In this document: in pieces, positions 23,666 through 33,875 of the stretch
Position numbering within the stretch: the stretch's first letter is position 1
Layout of the letters: every line of letters starts with the position of its first letter
Source: Agrypnia vestita
Taxonomy: Eukaryota; Arthropoda; Insecta; Trichoptera; Phryganeidae
Direction: 5' to 3'
NCBI GenBank assembly: GCA_016648135.1
Contig: JADDOH010000524.1
Location: forward strand, 461,678-525,677
Length of the DNA stretch: 64,000 bases
Notes under the pieces: generated by a model
Databases searched by the model: none
Seen by the model: only the letters and a program-made list of their open reading frames with translations
Told to the model about the DNA's origin: nothing
Program-made: the position numbers and the translations under genes

Positions 23666-25799
23666 ATGTCTGAGGCTACGAAATTAGGAAGAGGAAGACC
23701 TTTTTGTGGACAAAGCAAAGAAATTATATTAAATGTTTATAAATATGTGCAGAATAAACGTGAAGCAGCATTGATGGAGGTAATTAATATTATATATTAC
23801 ATTAATTTAATTTATTTTAGTCCTTTATAATAATATTAGCTAAACAAAGAGACTTTAACTAATTTATTTTTATTTCTCTGAGCAACAATGTTGGTCAGAG
23901 AAATATATAACATATTTCTTTATTTAAATAAAACCTAAAAAGAGTCAAGTTTTAATAGATATAATATGGTTTTTTTTCAGAGTTTTACTTTTATTGAAGA
24001 AGATGTGTAGATTAAGATAACACAACATACAAACAGTAATATAAACACGACGAACTTCATAATAAACACACTAATGAATCTTACGTGCGTACGTAGATTA
24101 TATCAACAAAAGAAAAATAATGCTTCTGTACTATTTCTTTATTATTATATTATCTCGATGAAATTCATGACACTTTAAAATACATTTAAGTCGATAATCA
24201 CCACAACCGATTTGAGCGAGAAACTGCAAGATGTCAACTGACGCGAGTTGTTTGTTTATGGAGCACCATAATTCACTAAAATATATTTCCTACAGCGATA
24301 TATCGAATTGTATTTTTATGGAACTGAGAGATTGTTTAATTTTTTTAATTCCTTCTGTCTATAAATAGAAAACCAATATTTTTTTCGAATCATACCTTTG
24401 TGGAACTGATAAAGAACGATTTTTGAATATAATGGGTAATATAACTCAAAACTTCAATTTTTTGACTTACCGTTGTATGGAACTGAGCCATCGATATAGA
24501 AACACAATGCGATATTGGAAAAAATCATTTTTTTCAATACCCTTAACACTGATAGTAATTAATGTATAAATATATTTTTTTTTTGCAGAAATTTTCTCTT
24601 ACTGATGAAGTTTCGGCAGCTACTGGCGTTTCTTCAAGAACAGTAAGATCTTTAATAGCAGCATTAAAAAATAATGGCAAAGATGACGCTGTGTCGTCGC
24701 CAAAAAAGAAAAGAAACCGGCTGAGTCAACTCACTCCAGATACTTTTGACGAATGTGTGATAAGAAGGAGTATATATGATTTTCATTTGAAGGAAAAAAT
24801 ATTACCTACAATCACAAGGTTATTGCCCGTTCTACAAGATGCCATCGGTTTCAACGGTTCCGAGTCATCACTGAGGAGAATTTTGAAAAATATGGGATTT
24901 CAGTGGTGCAAAACAAAGGGCAACTTGAGCGTATTACGAGAAAAACCAGACATCGTTTGCAAAAGGATATCCTATTTGAGAGCGATGCGGAAGTATCGTG
25001 AAGAAGGCAGGACAATAGTATACACAGATGAAACTTATGTTCATACAACCCATGTGTCATCATTTTCGTGGAATGACAAATCAGGTGAAGGCATGAAAAT
25101 CCCAATATCAAAAGGATCCCGTTTTATTATTGTGCATGCCGGCAGTGAAAAAGGTTTTATACCTGATGCCTTACTTATGTATAAATCCCACCAAAAGACT
25201 GGTGATTACCACGATGACATGAACTTTACTAATTATCAAAAATGGTTGACGGAAAAATTGATCCCCAATCTAGAACCCAGGTCTGTGGTGGTTATTGACA
25301 ATGCATCATACCACAACAAGTTGGTAAATCCAGCACCGACATCGAACTCTAAGAAGGCCGATATGATAGAGTGGTTAACTCAAAAGGAAATGATATGCTT
25401 AAACCGGAATTATATCGGCTAATATGTTTAAATAAAGACATTTTCAAGGAATTCGCTGTCGACAAGCTGTTCATCGAAAGTGGTCATGCCGTATTACGGC
25501 TTCCGCCATATCACCCAGACCTTAACGCGATAGAAAACATTTGTTCAATCGTAAAGGGACATGTAGGGTCTAGAAATGTCGACATGACATTGAATTCCGT
25601 CGAAAAATTAGTTAAAGAAAAGGTGTCGTCAATCACTAGCATTGAGTGGGGTAATATCTGCAGTCATGTATGCAAAATAGAACGCCAATATTGGGAGCGG
25701 GATATTGCATTTGACGATTTCACCGATGATGGTAATTTAATTTTTAATGTGTCTGATAACGAAAATGATGACATATCTGATTACGATGCATACTTATAA
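23666..25799 (+). pseudogene. DDE transposase of the Tc1-mariner superfamily, two exons, one frameshift
   Basis: Exon 1, 23666-23779 (MSEATKLGRGRPFCG to ALME), ends at a GT donor. Exon 2 begins at 24589 after TTTTTTTTTTGCAG and continues in phase (KFSLTDEVSAATGVSSRTV), completing an N-terminal helix-turn-helix. First Asp: TIVYTDETYVHTTH, about residue 185. Second: VVVIDNASYHN, about 275. The Glu is in YHPDLNAIENICS, about 354, so the spacing is roughly 78 residues instead of the usual 34. One base appears lost near 25383-25385: the first frame stops at 25422 while the conserved text continues in the next frame to 25799. Total about 441 residues with an acidic C-terminus. The DDE residues are all present and this single shift is the only lesion I see, so it may be young. 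Confidence 0.78.
23780..24588 (+). other. Phase-0 intron of the transposase gene
   Basis: Donor GTAATT directly after the exon-1 codon GAG, acceptor a pyrimidine tract ending GCAG. Splicing joins two halves of one helix-turn-helix in frame. No other feature seen in the 809 bases. Prediction only; no transcript evidence. Confidence 0.65.
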
Positions 25800-26109
25800 T
25801 TTTTGATTCGTTTAAATATTTGTTTTATTTTTTTTCATTTTTCCTAGATAATATATTCAATTTTCAATACATTTTTTCATATAGAGTATTTTGATTTTTA
25901 TACTATTTTTCTAATAAAACATATAAATCGAATTATTTTGTTTAAGTGGTCCTTTACCCTGAATTTAAATTTATGAACATGATTTTAAAATACCTATATA
26001 GATATGTGGTAATGTTAAAAATAAAATAAAATATTTTTGCATTTTTACACCATGGTCACCCCATATGCTTTGGCATTTCTAAATGACGGAGACTTTACCA
26101 CTTAACATA

Positions 26110-26430
26110 TCTATATTGCTTGCCCAACGTAACTTGGCGTGCGGCAAATATTGAACTAAAACCCGCCCCGCCCTCACCTGGCGGTAACCCCTCGCCCTGT
26201 CATTCAGTTCATTCTCGTCTTTGAGCGCGAGCTGTGTCATCTTGATTACCAATATACACTGAATTATTATGTCCAAAACATCCTAAACAGTCCGGAATGG
26301 TGCAAGAACAATTGCCAATGATGTATTAAAGTTTTGCGAAGCTGAAAAAGCGAATAATGGACCGATATTACCGTCTGACAGTTTGAAAGATAGAACGGCC
26401 GCCATTTCTGCATGGTTTCTTTAGTACTGC
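26110..26430 (+). pseudogene. N-terminal exon of a second Tc1-type transposase, broken
   Basis: From the ATG at 26269 the frame reads MSKTS, a TAA (26284-26286), then TVRNGARTIANDVLKFCEAE and KANNGPILPSDSLKDRTAA before ending at TAG 26422. This resembles the N-terminal helix region of an arthropod Tc1-type transposase family that I know as starting with a similar MSKT... segment. The stop could come from one base change. No catalytic domain follows. GC-rich sequence at 26140-26240 precedes it. It starts just outside the right end of the neighbouring transposon. Confidence 0.5.
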
Positions 26431-26655
26431 CCGACCAAATTTCTGTATTTAATACGACACCGGTCACCGGACATTCTGTACATTATGTATTGTGTAATAA
26501 ATTTACACTCTGACAACTTCCGTTACGCGACAGCGACGCCCTCCCTCGCACGCCTAGTTATAGTGGTACGTCTATAATAATTATTATGATGAAGTTACAT
26601 TTAATTTGTGAAATAGGACATGGTTCCTTGATTCTTTTTCTAATGGTGCCATCTT

Positions 26656-26985
26656 CTATCGGAGGTCAGCGATCATTTTGGCAATTAGGACTTTATTTAC
26701 CTCAGTTGTTTTAGCACCTGTACCAGTATCTAAAGTTTTCCGTCTTCCTGAGCTTCTTTTACCACTTCTTTTCCCCTGGATGATGAATTGGTAAGTAAGA
26801 CTATATTTTGGTCCTCTTATAATATTTCCGAGATACTTTCTTGTCTTGATAGTACAATATATTTTGAAAAAAAATACATTTGCTACCAGGACTCGTAGAA
26901 TTGCCTGTTGAACCTTATTGATTCCATCAAATTTAATTTTTAAATGTGGCCTACTTTTACTGAGTATGTTTTCAGTTAGAAGCAA
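26656..26985 (-). pseudogene. LINE reverse-transcriptase C-terminal remnant
   Basis: The frame contains RKYLGNIIRGPKYSL, FIIQGKRSGKRSSGRRKT and ends with IAKMIADLR. This is the usual order at the C-terminal end of many insect non-LTR retrotransposon proteins (RT followed by a basic GKR-GRRK linker). RT catalytic motifs are absent, so it is a 5'-truncated copy. Clade not assigned. Confidence 0.6.
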
Positions 26986-26994
26986 CCATATTTT

Positions 26995-27135
26995 TATTCC
27001 CTTTCTTTTAATTCGTAGCGTCTGCTTGCTTGCTTGCTGTCATGTCTGTCGAAAAAACTTTGAGTCGATTTTTAACCCTTTTCCCGTGATCAAATCGACC
27101 TGAAACATTGCAGACAGGCTCCTGGCGACGATAAA
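26995..27135 (+). repeat. Repeat family R, partial copy
   Basis: ATTCCCTTTCTTTTAATTCG, GCGTCTGCTTGC repeats, ACCCTTTTCCCGTGATC and GGCGACGATAAAAATGATCT follow the reference order; the second half of the unit is missing. Confidence 0.55.
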
Positions 27136-27205
27136 AATGATCTAACATTTTTTTATATTTAAGAACACATTCATATTTGAAAAGGTGTAATTTTTCAGAA
27201 CAAAG

Positions 27206-27268
27206 TTCGCGCAAGACAAGGACGAATGGAGGCGCCTTGTCGGTGCAGTGGGTCCCCGACCTAAATAG
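27206..27268 (+). pseudogene. LINE protein C-terminal fragment
   Basis: Reads FAQDKDEWRRLVGAVGPRPK then stop. A DRDEWR(R/K) motif close to the stop is typical of RTE/Jockey-like LINE proteins. Only about 20 codons survive. Confidence 0.5.
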
Positions 27269-27295
27269 GACAAGGGGGAGAAGATGAGATGAAAT

Positions 27296-27443
27296 GAGAA
27301 ATGCGAACACGGAATTCGCCTCGCATCAATGTTCTTACTTTTTTCAAACTAAGCTAAACACTTGTGCTACAAAAATAGGATTAACTCGCTGCTATCCTGG
27401 AATGAGGTTCGAACCATCGACCATCACACTAAACCAACATACA
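27296..27443 (-). mobile_element. SINE family S, copy 3
   Basis: AAATGCGAACACGGAATTCG through GGTTCGAACCATCGACC matches copy 1 from tail into head. The outermost head bases are diverged. Confidence 0.6.
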
Positions 27444-27495
27444 TATTTCATGGATCCATATACAATAAATAAACTTTTTTTACCTTCAATTGAGT

Positions 27496-27628
27496 AGTTT
27501 GTTTTCTAGTGGTTATGACTGTCGCCTAGTGATCCAGTAGTCGATGATTTGAGCCCCATTCCAAGCCTGTTAGTCCTATTTTCACAGAACAAGCGCTTAG
27601 CTGAAATAGCTTGAAAATAGTAAGAAAA
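27496..27628 (+). mobile_element. SINE family S, copy 4 (opposite orientation)
   Basis: TTCTAGTGGTTATGACTGTC, GATTTGAGCCCCATTCCA, TTAGTCCTATTTTCACAG and CTTGAAAATAGTAAG match family S in sense orientation. It lies within 60 bases of copy 3 in inverted orientation. Confidence 0.58.
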
Positions 27629-27950
27629 TTTATTGAAAATTGAGTAGCAAGTGAAGCCGTTCTGTAGTAGACCACTTCGCCATTTTGATGATTAATTATG
27701 TTTTCAATATTGAAACACAATCTTTACGGGAGCGTCGACTGTGGTCATGCAGCAAAGTGATTGGCTGAAGAGCACAAAAAATAATATTTTTATTTTTATT
27801 TTATTTTATTACATTTATTTATACAGTAGATACATAATTTTTTTATAATAAATTGATTCTATGTTATAACATTTTTACAGACATTATACCCCCCATAATA
27901 TGAGCCAAAGCAGAAAAGCAGAAAACCATTTAGAAGTAGTAATTTTTTTT
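27629..27950. other. AT-rich; 3' untranslated tail of the LINE at 27952
   Basis: T-rich on the plus strand with TTTTATTTTATT runs that would be the A-rich 3' end of the minus-strand LINE remnant. No gene. Confidence 0.4.
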
Positions 27951-27951
27951 A

Positions 27952-28184
27952 TTATACAGAAACCATTTGAGACATGTGGGCAATGTTACAATTCTTAAAC
28001 TGTTCGTATTTTGGAATGTTCCTTTCTTGAAATTTGTTTTGCGACAACAATGTATTGTACCATTTAGCTCCCAAGTATGTATAATGATGTTGTGCCATGG
28101 TGGTTCTTAAAGACGGTATCTTTATTAGTACCTTTGTTCTATGTCTACTACTTATACAGTCTAAGGGGTGAGATTTATTTATAA
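27952..28184 (-). pseudogene. Jockey/CR1-like LINE C-terminal fragment
   Basis: Minus strand reads KSHPLDCISSRHRTKVLIK, TMAQHHYTYLGAKWYNTLL and FKNCNIAHMSQMVSV before a stop at 27954-27952. The R-H-R-T-K ... Y-LGAK-WYN layout matches the C-terminal tail of jockey-type LINE proteins. A Harbinger element with TAA duplication interrupts it at 28185. Confidence 0.5.
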
Positions 28185-28986
28185 AGCCATGTATTCACTA
28201 GGGGACAAATTCTCAAAATCTCTCAACATCACGCGCGGCATAGAGTCTACGTGACGTTGCAACGTCGCGCACTATTCCGCGACGTCGCGCACAACATAGC
28301 GGGGCATTTCTACGTGCCGCGGAAACGTTGCCATGCGCACAGTACTCGAGTGAGCTCACGGGGACATCGGGCTGCGCGTCAGTATCACGTGGCATGTTTA
28401 CAAGTGAATGCGCATGCGTTGTATCTGTCAACTGACATTAATGTGGGAAAACGAAATTATTGTTCTCCAACTCATCGCCGTACCATTTTGTGGGACACTT
28501 CAAACCGTGGGTATAAAAATAAAATGATGTGAGGGCCAACAGCGTTCCTTAGTTCCAACGTTCCAGCTTAGTTCCAGCGTTCCAGCGTTCGTCTTGCTTG
28601 ACTATGGAAGGCCCGATTATTTGTAATCAATTGTCATGTTGTAGAGTGATCAAAAGATCCGTCAGACATTCGAAGATCGCATAGAATATCCATCCTTCTC
28701 ACTCTTTGCAGTAAATAATTTCGCACCTACCAACTTTTTCTCCTCTTACGTTTCGATAAACTCGTTAAAATAAACAGATACGCAGCTGTTAACATAACCT
28801 CATCGGGCGGCAAGTGTAAATAGATACGCAGCTGTCAACATAACCTCATCGGGCAACAAGTGATACTTGAGTCCTGGTGTGTACACGTCAAATGACCGCG
28901 TCACTGCCCCCGAAACATGAACATAGATGTTGATGCGACATGCGCGCGGAATGTTTCGCGATTTGTCCCCTAGTGAATACATGGCT
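28185..28986. mobile_element. Non-autonomous PIF/Harbinger element 1, 802 bp
   Basis: TIRs AGCCATGTATTCACTAGGGG at both ends (28185 on, 28986 back), bracketed by TAA at 28182-28184 and 28987-28989, the 3-base duplication expected for PIF/Harbinger. The interior matches the element at 50168-50877 in opposite orientation and keeps a scrambled HARBI1-like N-terminal segment on the minus strand (PDEVMLTAAYLF near 28840-28800). A 45-base block (GCAGCTGTYAACATAACCTC) is tandemly duplicated at about 28770-28860. Confidence 0.85.
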
Positions 28987-28989
28987 TAA

Positions 28990-29545
28990 AATATATTTAT
29001 CATTCAGTATAAATGTAAGGATGTGTCATATGTACCTCGACCGATCTTATTGACAGGTGGTGACTACTCGCTTGGCCTCCTTGTTCAAGAAGCACCGAGG
29101 GTCTTCGAGGATTCTGAATGAAGTCAATCTCTCTTCCTCTCATCGCTGCCCATTGTGATCGCCTGCCGTCCTGCGTGTAATGGACGGCTCCGGTAATATT
29201 CCATTATTTTTTAATGCGAAGAAGATTGCCCCATCTTTCCGTTTTGATTAGCAAATGGCTGCCGACTTAATCTTCCGTGTGCCGCGTAATTTGCAAAGCA
29301 TTTAGAAGCGAATTAACTACCGCAGCAAGCAATAATGTTGCTGTTCTCAGGGAGCGAGTTCCCGTCCACTGCGCAGAAAGCCGCGGAGCTGTCGATCGAT
29401 GGTTTTTCGAGACACTTTTGCGAAGATTCGCCTTTTTGACGCGGGCCGGGTCATTTGCATCGCTCTTACGATCATATATTATTAGCCACGAGGTATTATC
29501 GGCTTCCAGGAGATTAGACACGGTGCATCCATGTTAAATAGTAAT
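28990..29545. other. GC-rich island, unassigned, open frames on both strands
   Basis: About 500 bases of composition unlike the flanks (for example GCCTGCCGTCCTGCGTG, CGGAGCTGTCGATCGATGG). Plus frame 29277-29537 and minus frame 29521-29267 overlap almost exactly; neither has a recognisable domain, which suggests composition rather than coding. It is the largest non-repetitive island in the window and a candidate conserved regulatory element. Confidence 0.35.
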
Positions 29546-29917
29546 CATATACATATATCGTAATCGAAATTTGCTTTAATCGGAAACACGTCAAAATTAA
29601 TGCGTTTTATCTTAATAAATAAGTATCTAAACGGTCTCTATTGTTCCACACGCTGTACGAAAACTAATTCATTGTTTTGCATAGTTTATTATTGAAAGAT
29701 AGATTATCTGTACCTACACTGAATTCATTTGTAAGTTGTAATTTTGTAATTGGTTTGTATGCAATACTAAGGTAGGCTGAAAATATCCTGGAGTAAGATC
29801 GGATGATGCTTGAACATAGAAGATGAACGCACCTCTTCCAACAATGCTTCAAATCTGATACTCCAGATTTATTTATTTATTTTATATCCACGGTTTACAT
29901 CTATTACAATAAAAGGA

Positions 29918-29954
<37 letters not shown>

Positions 29955-29995
29955 TATATATAGATTTATATATATATATATATATATAATATATA
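29546..29995. repeat. AT-rich with TA microsatellite
   Basis: A long TA/TATAGA run covers about 29921-30010. No coding. Confidence 0.6.
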
Positions 29996-30009
29996 TATTA
30001 TATATATTT

Positions 30010-30440
30010 ATTAAATTTTTTTTATTTATTTATTAGAGACACTACAGGATAATAGGTACATGATACTCTGATAATAAACATTATAGTGAAGACTACGTCC
30101 ATTATCCCAATTACAAGTGTCTTCGGCATGCTCTAGTAACATGTATTTTTGCAATTAATTATATTTAACATGTACATTTATGTGTATTGTATATTTTGTG
30201 TTTGAATGTAGTGCGATTATTATTTAATGAATGACTGATTTAATGGATCTATAGGTTCATGTCATCGTTTAGAAAATGGATGTTGTGTATGAATGAGTTT
30301 TTGAACGAAGATAAGGTATCTGCAAAATTATCAGCATCAATGTTAGGGTCAGCACAATACAAATTCTATGTGCGACACAACCTTGTGATGGGAGAAAAGT
30401 AACCGACATTATTAGTGTGCTGGCTTATTCTAAAGAACCG
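30010..30440 (-). pseudogene. LINE (family L1) 3'-terminal fragment
   Basis: Shares GAGACACTACAGGATAATAG, GAAGACTACGTCCATTATCC and GTGTTTGAATGTAGTG with 47930-48480. Minus-strand translation keeps pieces such as GYFSPITRLCRT and YCADP. This copy has an intact sequence where the other carries a MITE, so it serves as the empty site. TA microsatellites flank it on both sides (29921-30010, 30468-30505). Confidence 0.6.
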
Positions 30441-30461
30441 AAAAAAGAAAGAAAAAAATAA

Positions 30462-30498
<37 letters not shown>

Positions 30499-30609
30499 AT
30501 ATTTATTTATCTATCTGTACAAGTACATAAATCACAAATTAAGTAAAGACAATTAAAAGTGTATATCAGTAAGAACAAAGACATGTATTCATATATGTAT
30601 TAACAAAAT

Positions 30610-31086
30610 TTAATCAAATAAATTAACGGTAAAGTGTTCGTTAAGGAGATTTCGGTAACGACTTAAGTTAATGTTGAGAATATCTGCAATTTGTGCATAC
30701 TCGTTACCTAGGATGGAAAGTCTGTTGATCGTGGAGTATTTTTGGTGAGATGTGTTGCTTTTGTTTCAGTGAAAGAATACTTATGAACGAGTATTTCTGG
30801 CTGGTATGTGAAAAGATATGGATGATAAGAGTTCCGGAGAATCCAAGTTATATGAATGAATTATTTTATATAGATATATGAGATCAGCAATAATGCGTCT
30901 GTCGCTAAGTTTAATTAGACCTGTCTGTATATGAAGTTGATTATAATTGATGTGTTCGATCGGAATTCTTAACTTGTAATTCACGTATCTTAGAAATTTT
31001 AATTGGACTTTTTCTGATGTCTGTGTGTGTGTCGCATAATGTGGTGACCATAATTGACTACAGTATTCCAGCTGACCTCTCACCAA
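30610..31086 (-). pseudogene. Jockey-like LINE (family L2) RT C-terminal remnant
   Basis: YCSQLWSPHYATHTQTSEKV, then VQLKFLRYVNYKL, SDRRIIADLIYLYKI and, after a frame break near 30780, STINRLSILGNEYAQIADIL, ending at 30612-30610. The SPHY ... V-KFLR ... RR..DL..LYKI order is diagnostic of jockey/CR1-type LINE proteins. RT catalytic motifs lie upstream in a full element and are missing here. Confidence 0.7.
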
Positions 31087-31440
31087 AGATTTATAAATAG
31101 ATTCGTTAAGGTCTTCAAAATGTTGCTAAACAACCCCTATGACAGACTTATTCACGTGAATTTTTTTGAGGTTAGTGCATATCTGACGGTGCCACGTCAG
31201 ATGAACAAGGTAGATGGCTCACCAATGGGAAGCTTGCAGTGCGACCATTACAACTACAGTATTGCAGGTCTCTTCTTTTTTATTTATTTTCGCAATTAGG
31301 CGTTGTACTTTCTGGTTAGTGTTTTAGTCTTTTTCCAAGTGTTCGGCATAAAATTCTGATATGCTTTTCGCCGTCTAGGTGAACTATCTTAAACATATTT
31401 ATTTATTTTGAATTATACCTTCGCGTAATACGTTGTAACC
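31087..31440. other. No gene; unassigned
   Basis: A plus frame at 31054-31299 overlaps the LINE end and shows no motif. Sequence is otherwise unremarkable up to the TTAA at 31442. Confidence 0.4.
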
Positions 31441-31559
31441 CTTAATCGGGATCGTAGGTCCATTAAGACCCGACAAAAATAAAAAGTTAATTTCTCCCAA
31501 CTGGACGGCATTAGAATTTCGCGCGCCTGGCTAAACTCATTACGTCACGGGAACACTTA

Positions 31560-31695
31560 GGGCCTGTTGTTTGATCAGAAGTAAGTTAAGAAAAAAGCAT
31601 AGATTTTTGCATTCTCGGCCAATCAAAACACCCGTTTTCGTAAAAATCTATGTTTTTTGCTTAACTCTTACTCTAACTTCTGATCAAACAGGCCC
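31560..31695. mobile_element. 136-bp MITE with TTA target duplication
   Basis: Ends GGGCCTGTTGTTTGATCAGA and its near-complement TCTGATCAAACAGGCCC; TTA at 31557-31559 and 31696-31698. The whole unit folds into one hairpin. The TTA duplication suggests a PIF/Harbinger-related MITE. Confidence 0.75.
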
Positions 31696-32284
31696 TTAAA
31701 GTTTATTAAAAGCGGAGGTACACATTGGTGTTGTGACCAAATGGACCAGAGATACTAGGTTTTATATTTTGTTTACATTAATCTATTTTGTATTTTTTGT
31801 GGCTTTAAAGTTAAAACGGTGGAATATCTCAATGACCAAGATATTGTTGCTTTGTTGGAAGACGAAAATTGGTGGGCTTTACGGGGCCAAATGAAGAATA
31901 CCATCATATGATGATCCTGATGAAACTGATGAAGATGAATCTGAATCTATGATGTTATTGGCACAAGGGAGATGTAAAAGTGGAAGATGAGATGTAAAAA
32001 AGATAATTAACAGTAGAAAAATGTGATATGAATTATATTTGTAAACAGCATATTTGAGAAAGATGTGTTACTAAATGCCACACATAGAGTAAACCGATAT
32101 TTTTTTTTAGACTTTTTTAAATATATTGTCGAATATTAATTTATATTTTTGTTATGAGAAAGCTACGCTAAGCCTTTCAAAACAGAAAATACTTCCAATA
32201 TTTTCTTATTTTTCGAATTTTTATTCCTATCGTTTAGGACTAAAATTTGTTACTCAAATATGTTGTCATATAAAAATTGATATA

Positions 32285-32423
32285 AGAATGTTCTTAGGTT
32301 TTCACGGCCACTCAGAATCTTCAAGTTTGTGTTTACTGGGGTATTATGCCGTGTTGTTACGACCTTTCGGGCCCGAAAGGTCGTAACAAAACGGCATAAT
32401 ACCCCAGTAAACACAAACTTGAA
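32285..32423. mobile_element. Palindromic mini-PLE unit 2 with 13-bp target duplication
   Basis: Family-A terminal repeat from AGAATGTTCTTAGG to CGACCTTTCGGG is joined exactly at GGGCCC (32369-32374) to its own complement. AAAAATTGATATA at 32272-32284 is repeated at 32424-32436. The exact duplication shows the palindrome integrated as one unit. No interior sequence and no hammerhead core remain. Confidence 0.8.
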
Positions 32424-32584
32424 AAAAATTGATATATCTTGTATAAAAACTTGTTTTTTTTACATTCTTAAATAATACTAAAAAATAATCATTTTTAAGA
32501 CTAGAATCTAAAATGTATTTTGCTGCTGGGTCCATTTGGACCCGCAATTCCATATACATAGGTTAAAATGACGATAACGATTAA

Positions 32585-33502
32585 GGGTCAATTCGTCTGG
32601 TGACGAGATCAAAAAGATTGGCTCATTGTGTCCTCTGTATTTGAATTCGAATATCGATTGTATCTGAATATCGATCATTGGTACTCCAACAGAAAAAATA
32701 AATAGCACAGGAGAGTAAAAAACGATTCGTAATTTAACGGATTTAAAAGGCCACTACGTACCACCCATGGATTTATTCAAATGAAACAAATTTAAATGTG
32801 TGACGAAATTGACTTCAAAGAATCGTTAGTGTATCATATTTGTTTAGTACGTGTGTCTATTGTCCATTATGTGCCGGGCTCCAAGCTGCCAAGGGCTACC
32901 GGTGCATGTACACGCTGTAATACCAAATTATATTACGTTATTGATAAAGTGTGAAATTCGTCATTTTCTAAAATATCTAGTTGTATAAAGGATGATTTGA
33001 TGTTTTTCTAGTTATTTCATCGAATAACAAACTGTTTCTATTTATTCATGTCATTATTGATGAGATATTTGTAGATATACCCAGTTGGATGAAGCCATGA
33101 CCCAGAACAGAGAATTGTGGAAAAAAAGGATAAGGAGAGCCGACCCCAAATGAAATGGGAAATAGGATAAGAGAAAGAAGAAAGAAGATTTGTAGACATA
33201 TCTATTATCATACTAACCTCACACAGACCGTGTTATACCATCACGGTGATAACGCACATTTATTATAAATACGTTACAGTCCACATATTTTCGATTTTTG
33301 AGGTACCTTATCTGACTAGAAATCAGATATTCTCTGGGAGCATTAATTAGAATCTCCGGATGTCGTATATTTAGTCAAGACATGAACCCCTCTATTTATA
33401 AGTGTTGATGATAAATGCAAAAATACGCATGTGCATACAAGACACAGATCGACGTATTTGCGTTGTGACAATCTAAATGAAAAAATGTAGAAAAGGAGTC
33501 TC
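32585..33502. other. No recognised gene
   Basis: Mixed composition. No frame of note and no paired ends. Confidence 0.45.
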
Positions 33503-33572
33503 CCAAGGTCTACGCTCCAGAACTCTAGGAGACCACAGATGGACTCCTAGAGTCCTGTAGCGGAGACCTTGG
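33503..33572. repeat. 70-base imperfect hairpin
   Basis: CCAAGGTCTACGCTCCAGAA and CTCTAGGAG pair with CTCCTAGAG and AGCGGAGACCTTGG around a 12-base loop. No flanking duplication found. Confidence 0.6.
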
Positions 33573-33699
33573 TAGATAGAATAAGAGGCGGATATAAGTG
33601 AATGGAGGCGTCGAAAGAGATTCACCGAAGATAAAATCGTTGTAAGAGGGGGGGCGGGATGGCTATAAGAACCAAACAACCAACCAAAAGAAAGATGAA

Positions 33700-33875
33700 T
33701 GGGTGTGGAAGAGGCCCATATACAGCAGTGGAGAGATGAAGGCTGAAGACGAAGCTCCAGCTAAGTTTGTATCCAGTGACTTTTTGTATATAATAAAACC
33801 TAAATAAATCTCCCACCGAACCCATCTCGTGAAAATATATTTTGGCGGCCATGTTCAATATCATCATCATCATCA
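33700..33875 (-). repeat. LINE tail (3' untranslated end with ATG-type microsatellite)
   Basis: CATCATCATCATCATCAC at 33862-33880 forms the simple-repeat tail of the minus-strand LINE that follows. AGGCCCATATACAGCAGTGG near 33711 recalls another RTE-type LINE tail. Confidence 0.45.

Larger units (their letters stand above)
23465..26095 (+). mobile_element. IS630-Tc1-mariner superfamily transposon, 2.63 kb, near-complete
   Basis: Ends at 23465-23491 (CAGACCCCGTCACTTAAGAA...) and 26069-26095 are inverted copies with about 21 of 27 bases matching, bracketed by TA at 23463-23464 and 26096-26097. They enclose a two-exon transposase on the plus strand. A second, inner inverted repeat, GGGTGACCATG at 23658-23668 against 26051-26061, overlaps the start codon. 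A spliced gene and wide catalytic spacing separate it from typical mariner or Tc1. Confidence 0.8.
31446..32580 (+). mobile_element. piggyBac-like remnant bounded by TTAA, with two nested insertions
   Basis: TTAA at 31442-31445 and 32581-32584. Inside, the ends share TCG-nn-ATCG, and each end has a palindromic GGTCC...GGACC-type block (GGTCCATTAAGACC; GGGTCCATTTGGACCC). A short coding remnant at 31812-31990 reads VEYLNDQDIVALLEDENWW and, in another frame, DDPDETDEDESESMM, the acidic N-terminal style of piggyBac transposases. A 136-base MITE (31560) and a palindromic mini-PLE (32285) sit inside. The catalytic domain is gone. Confidence 0.5.

Noticed and set aside
30781..31086. Host gene exon
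   Set aside because: The translation is clearly a LINE RT C-terminus with a broken frame downstream.
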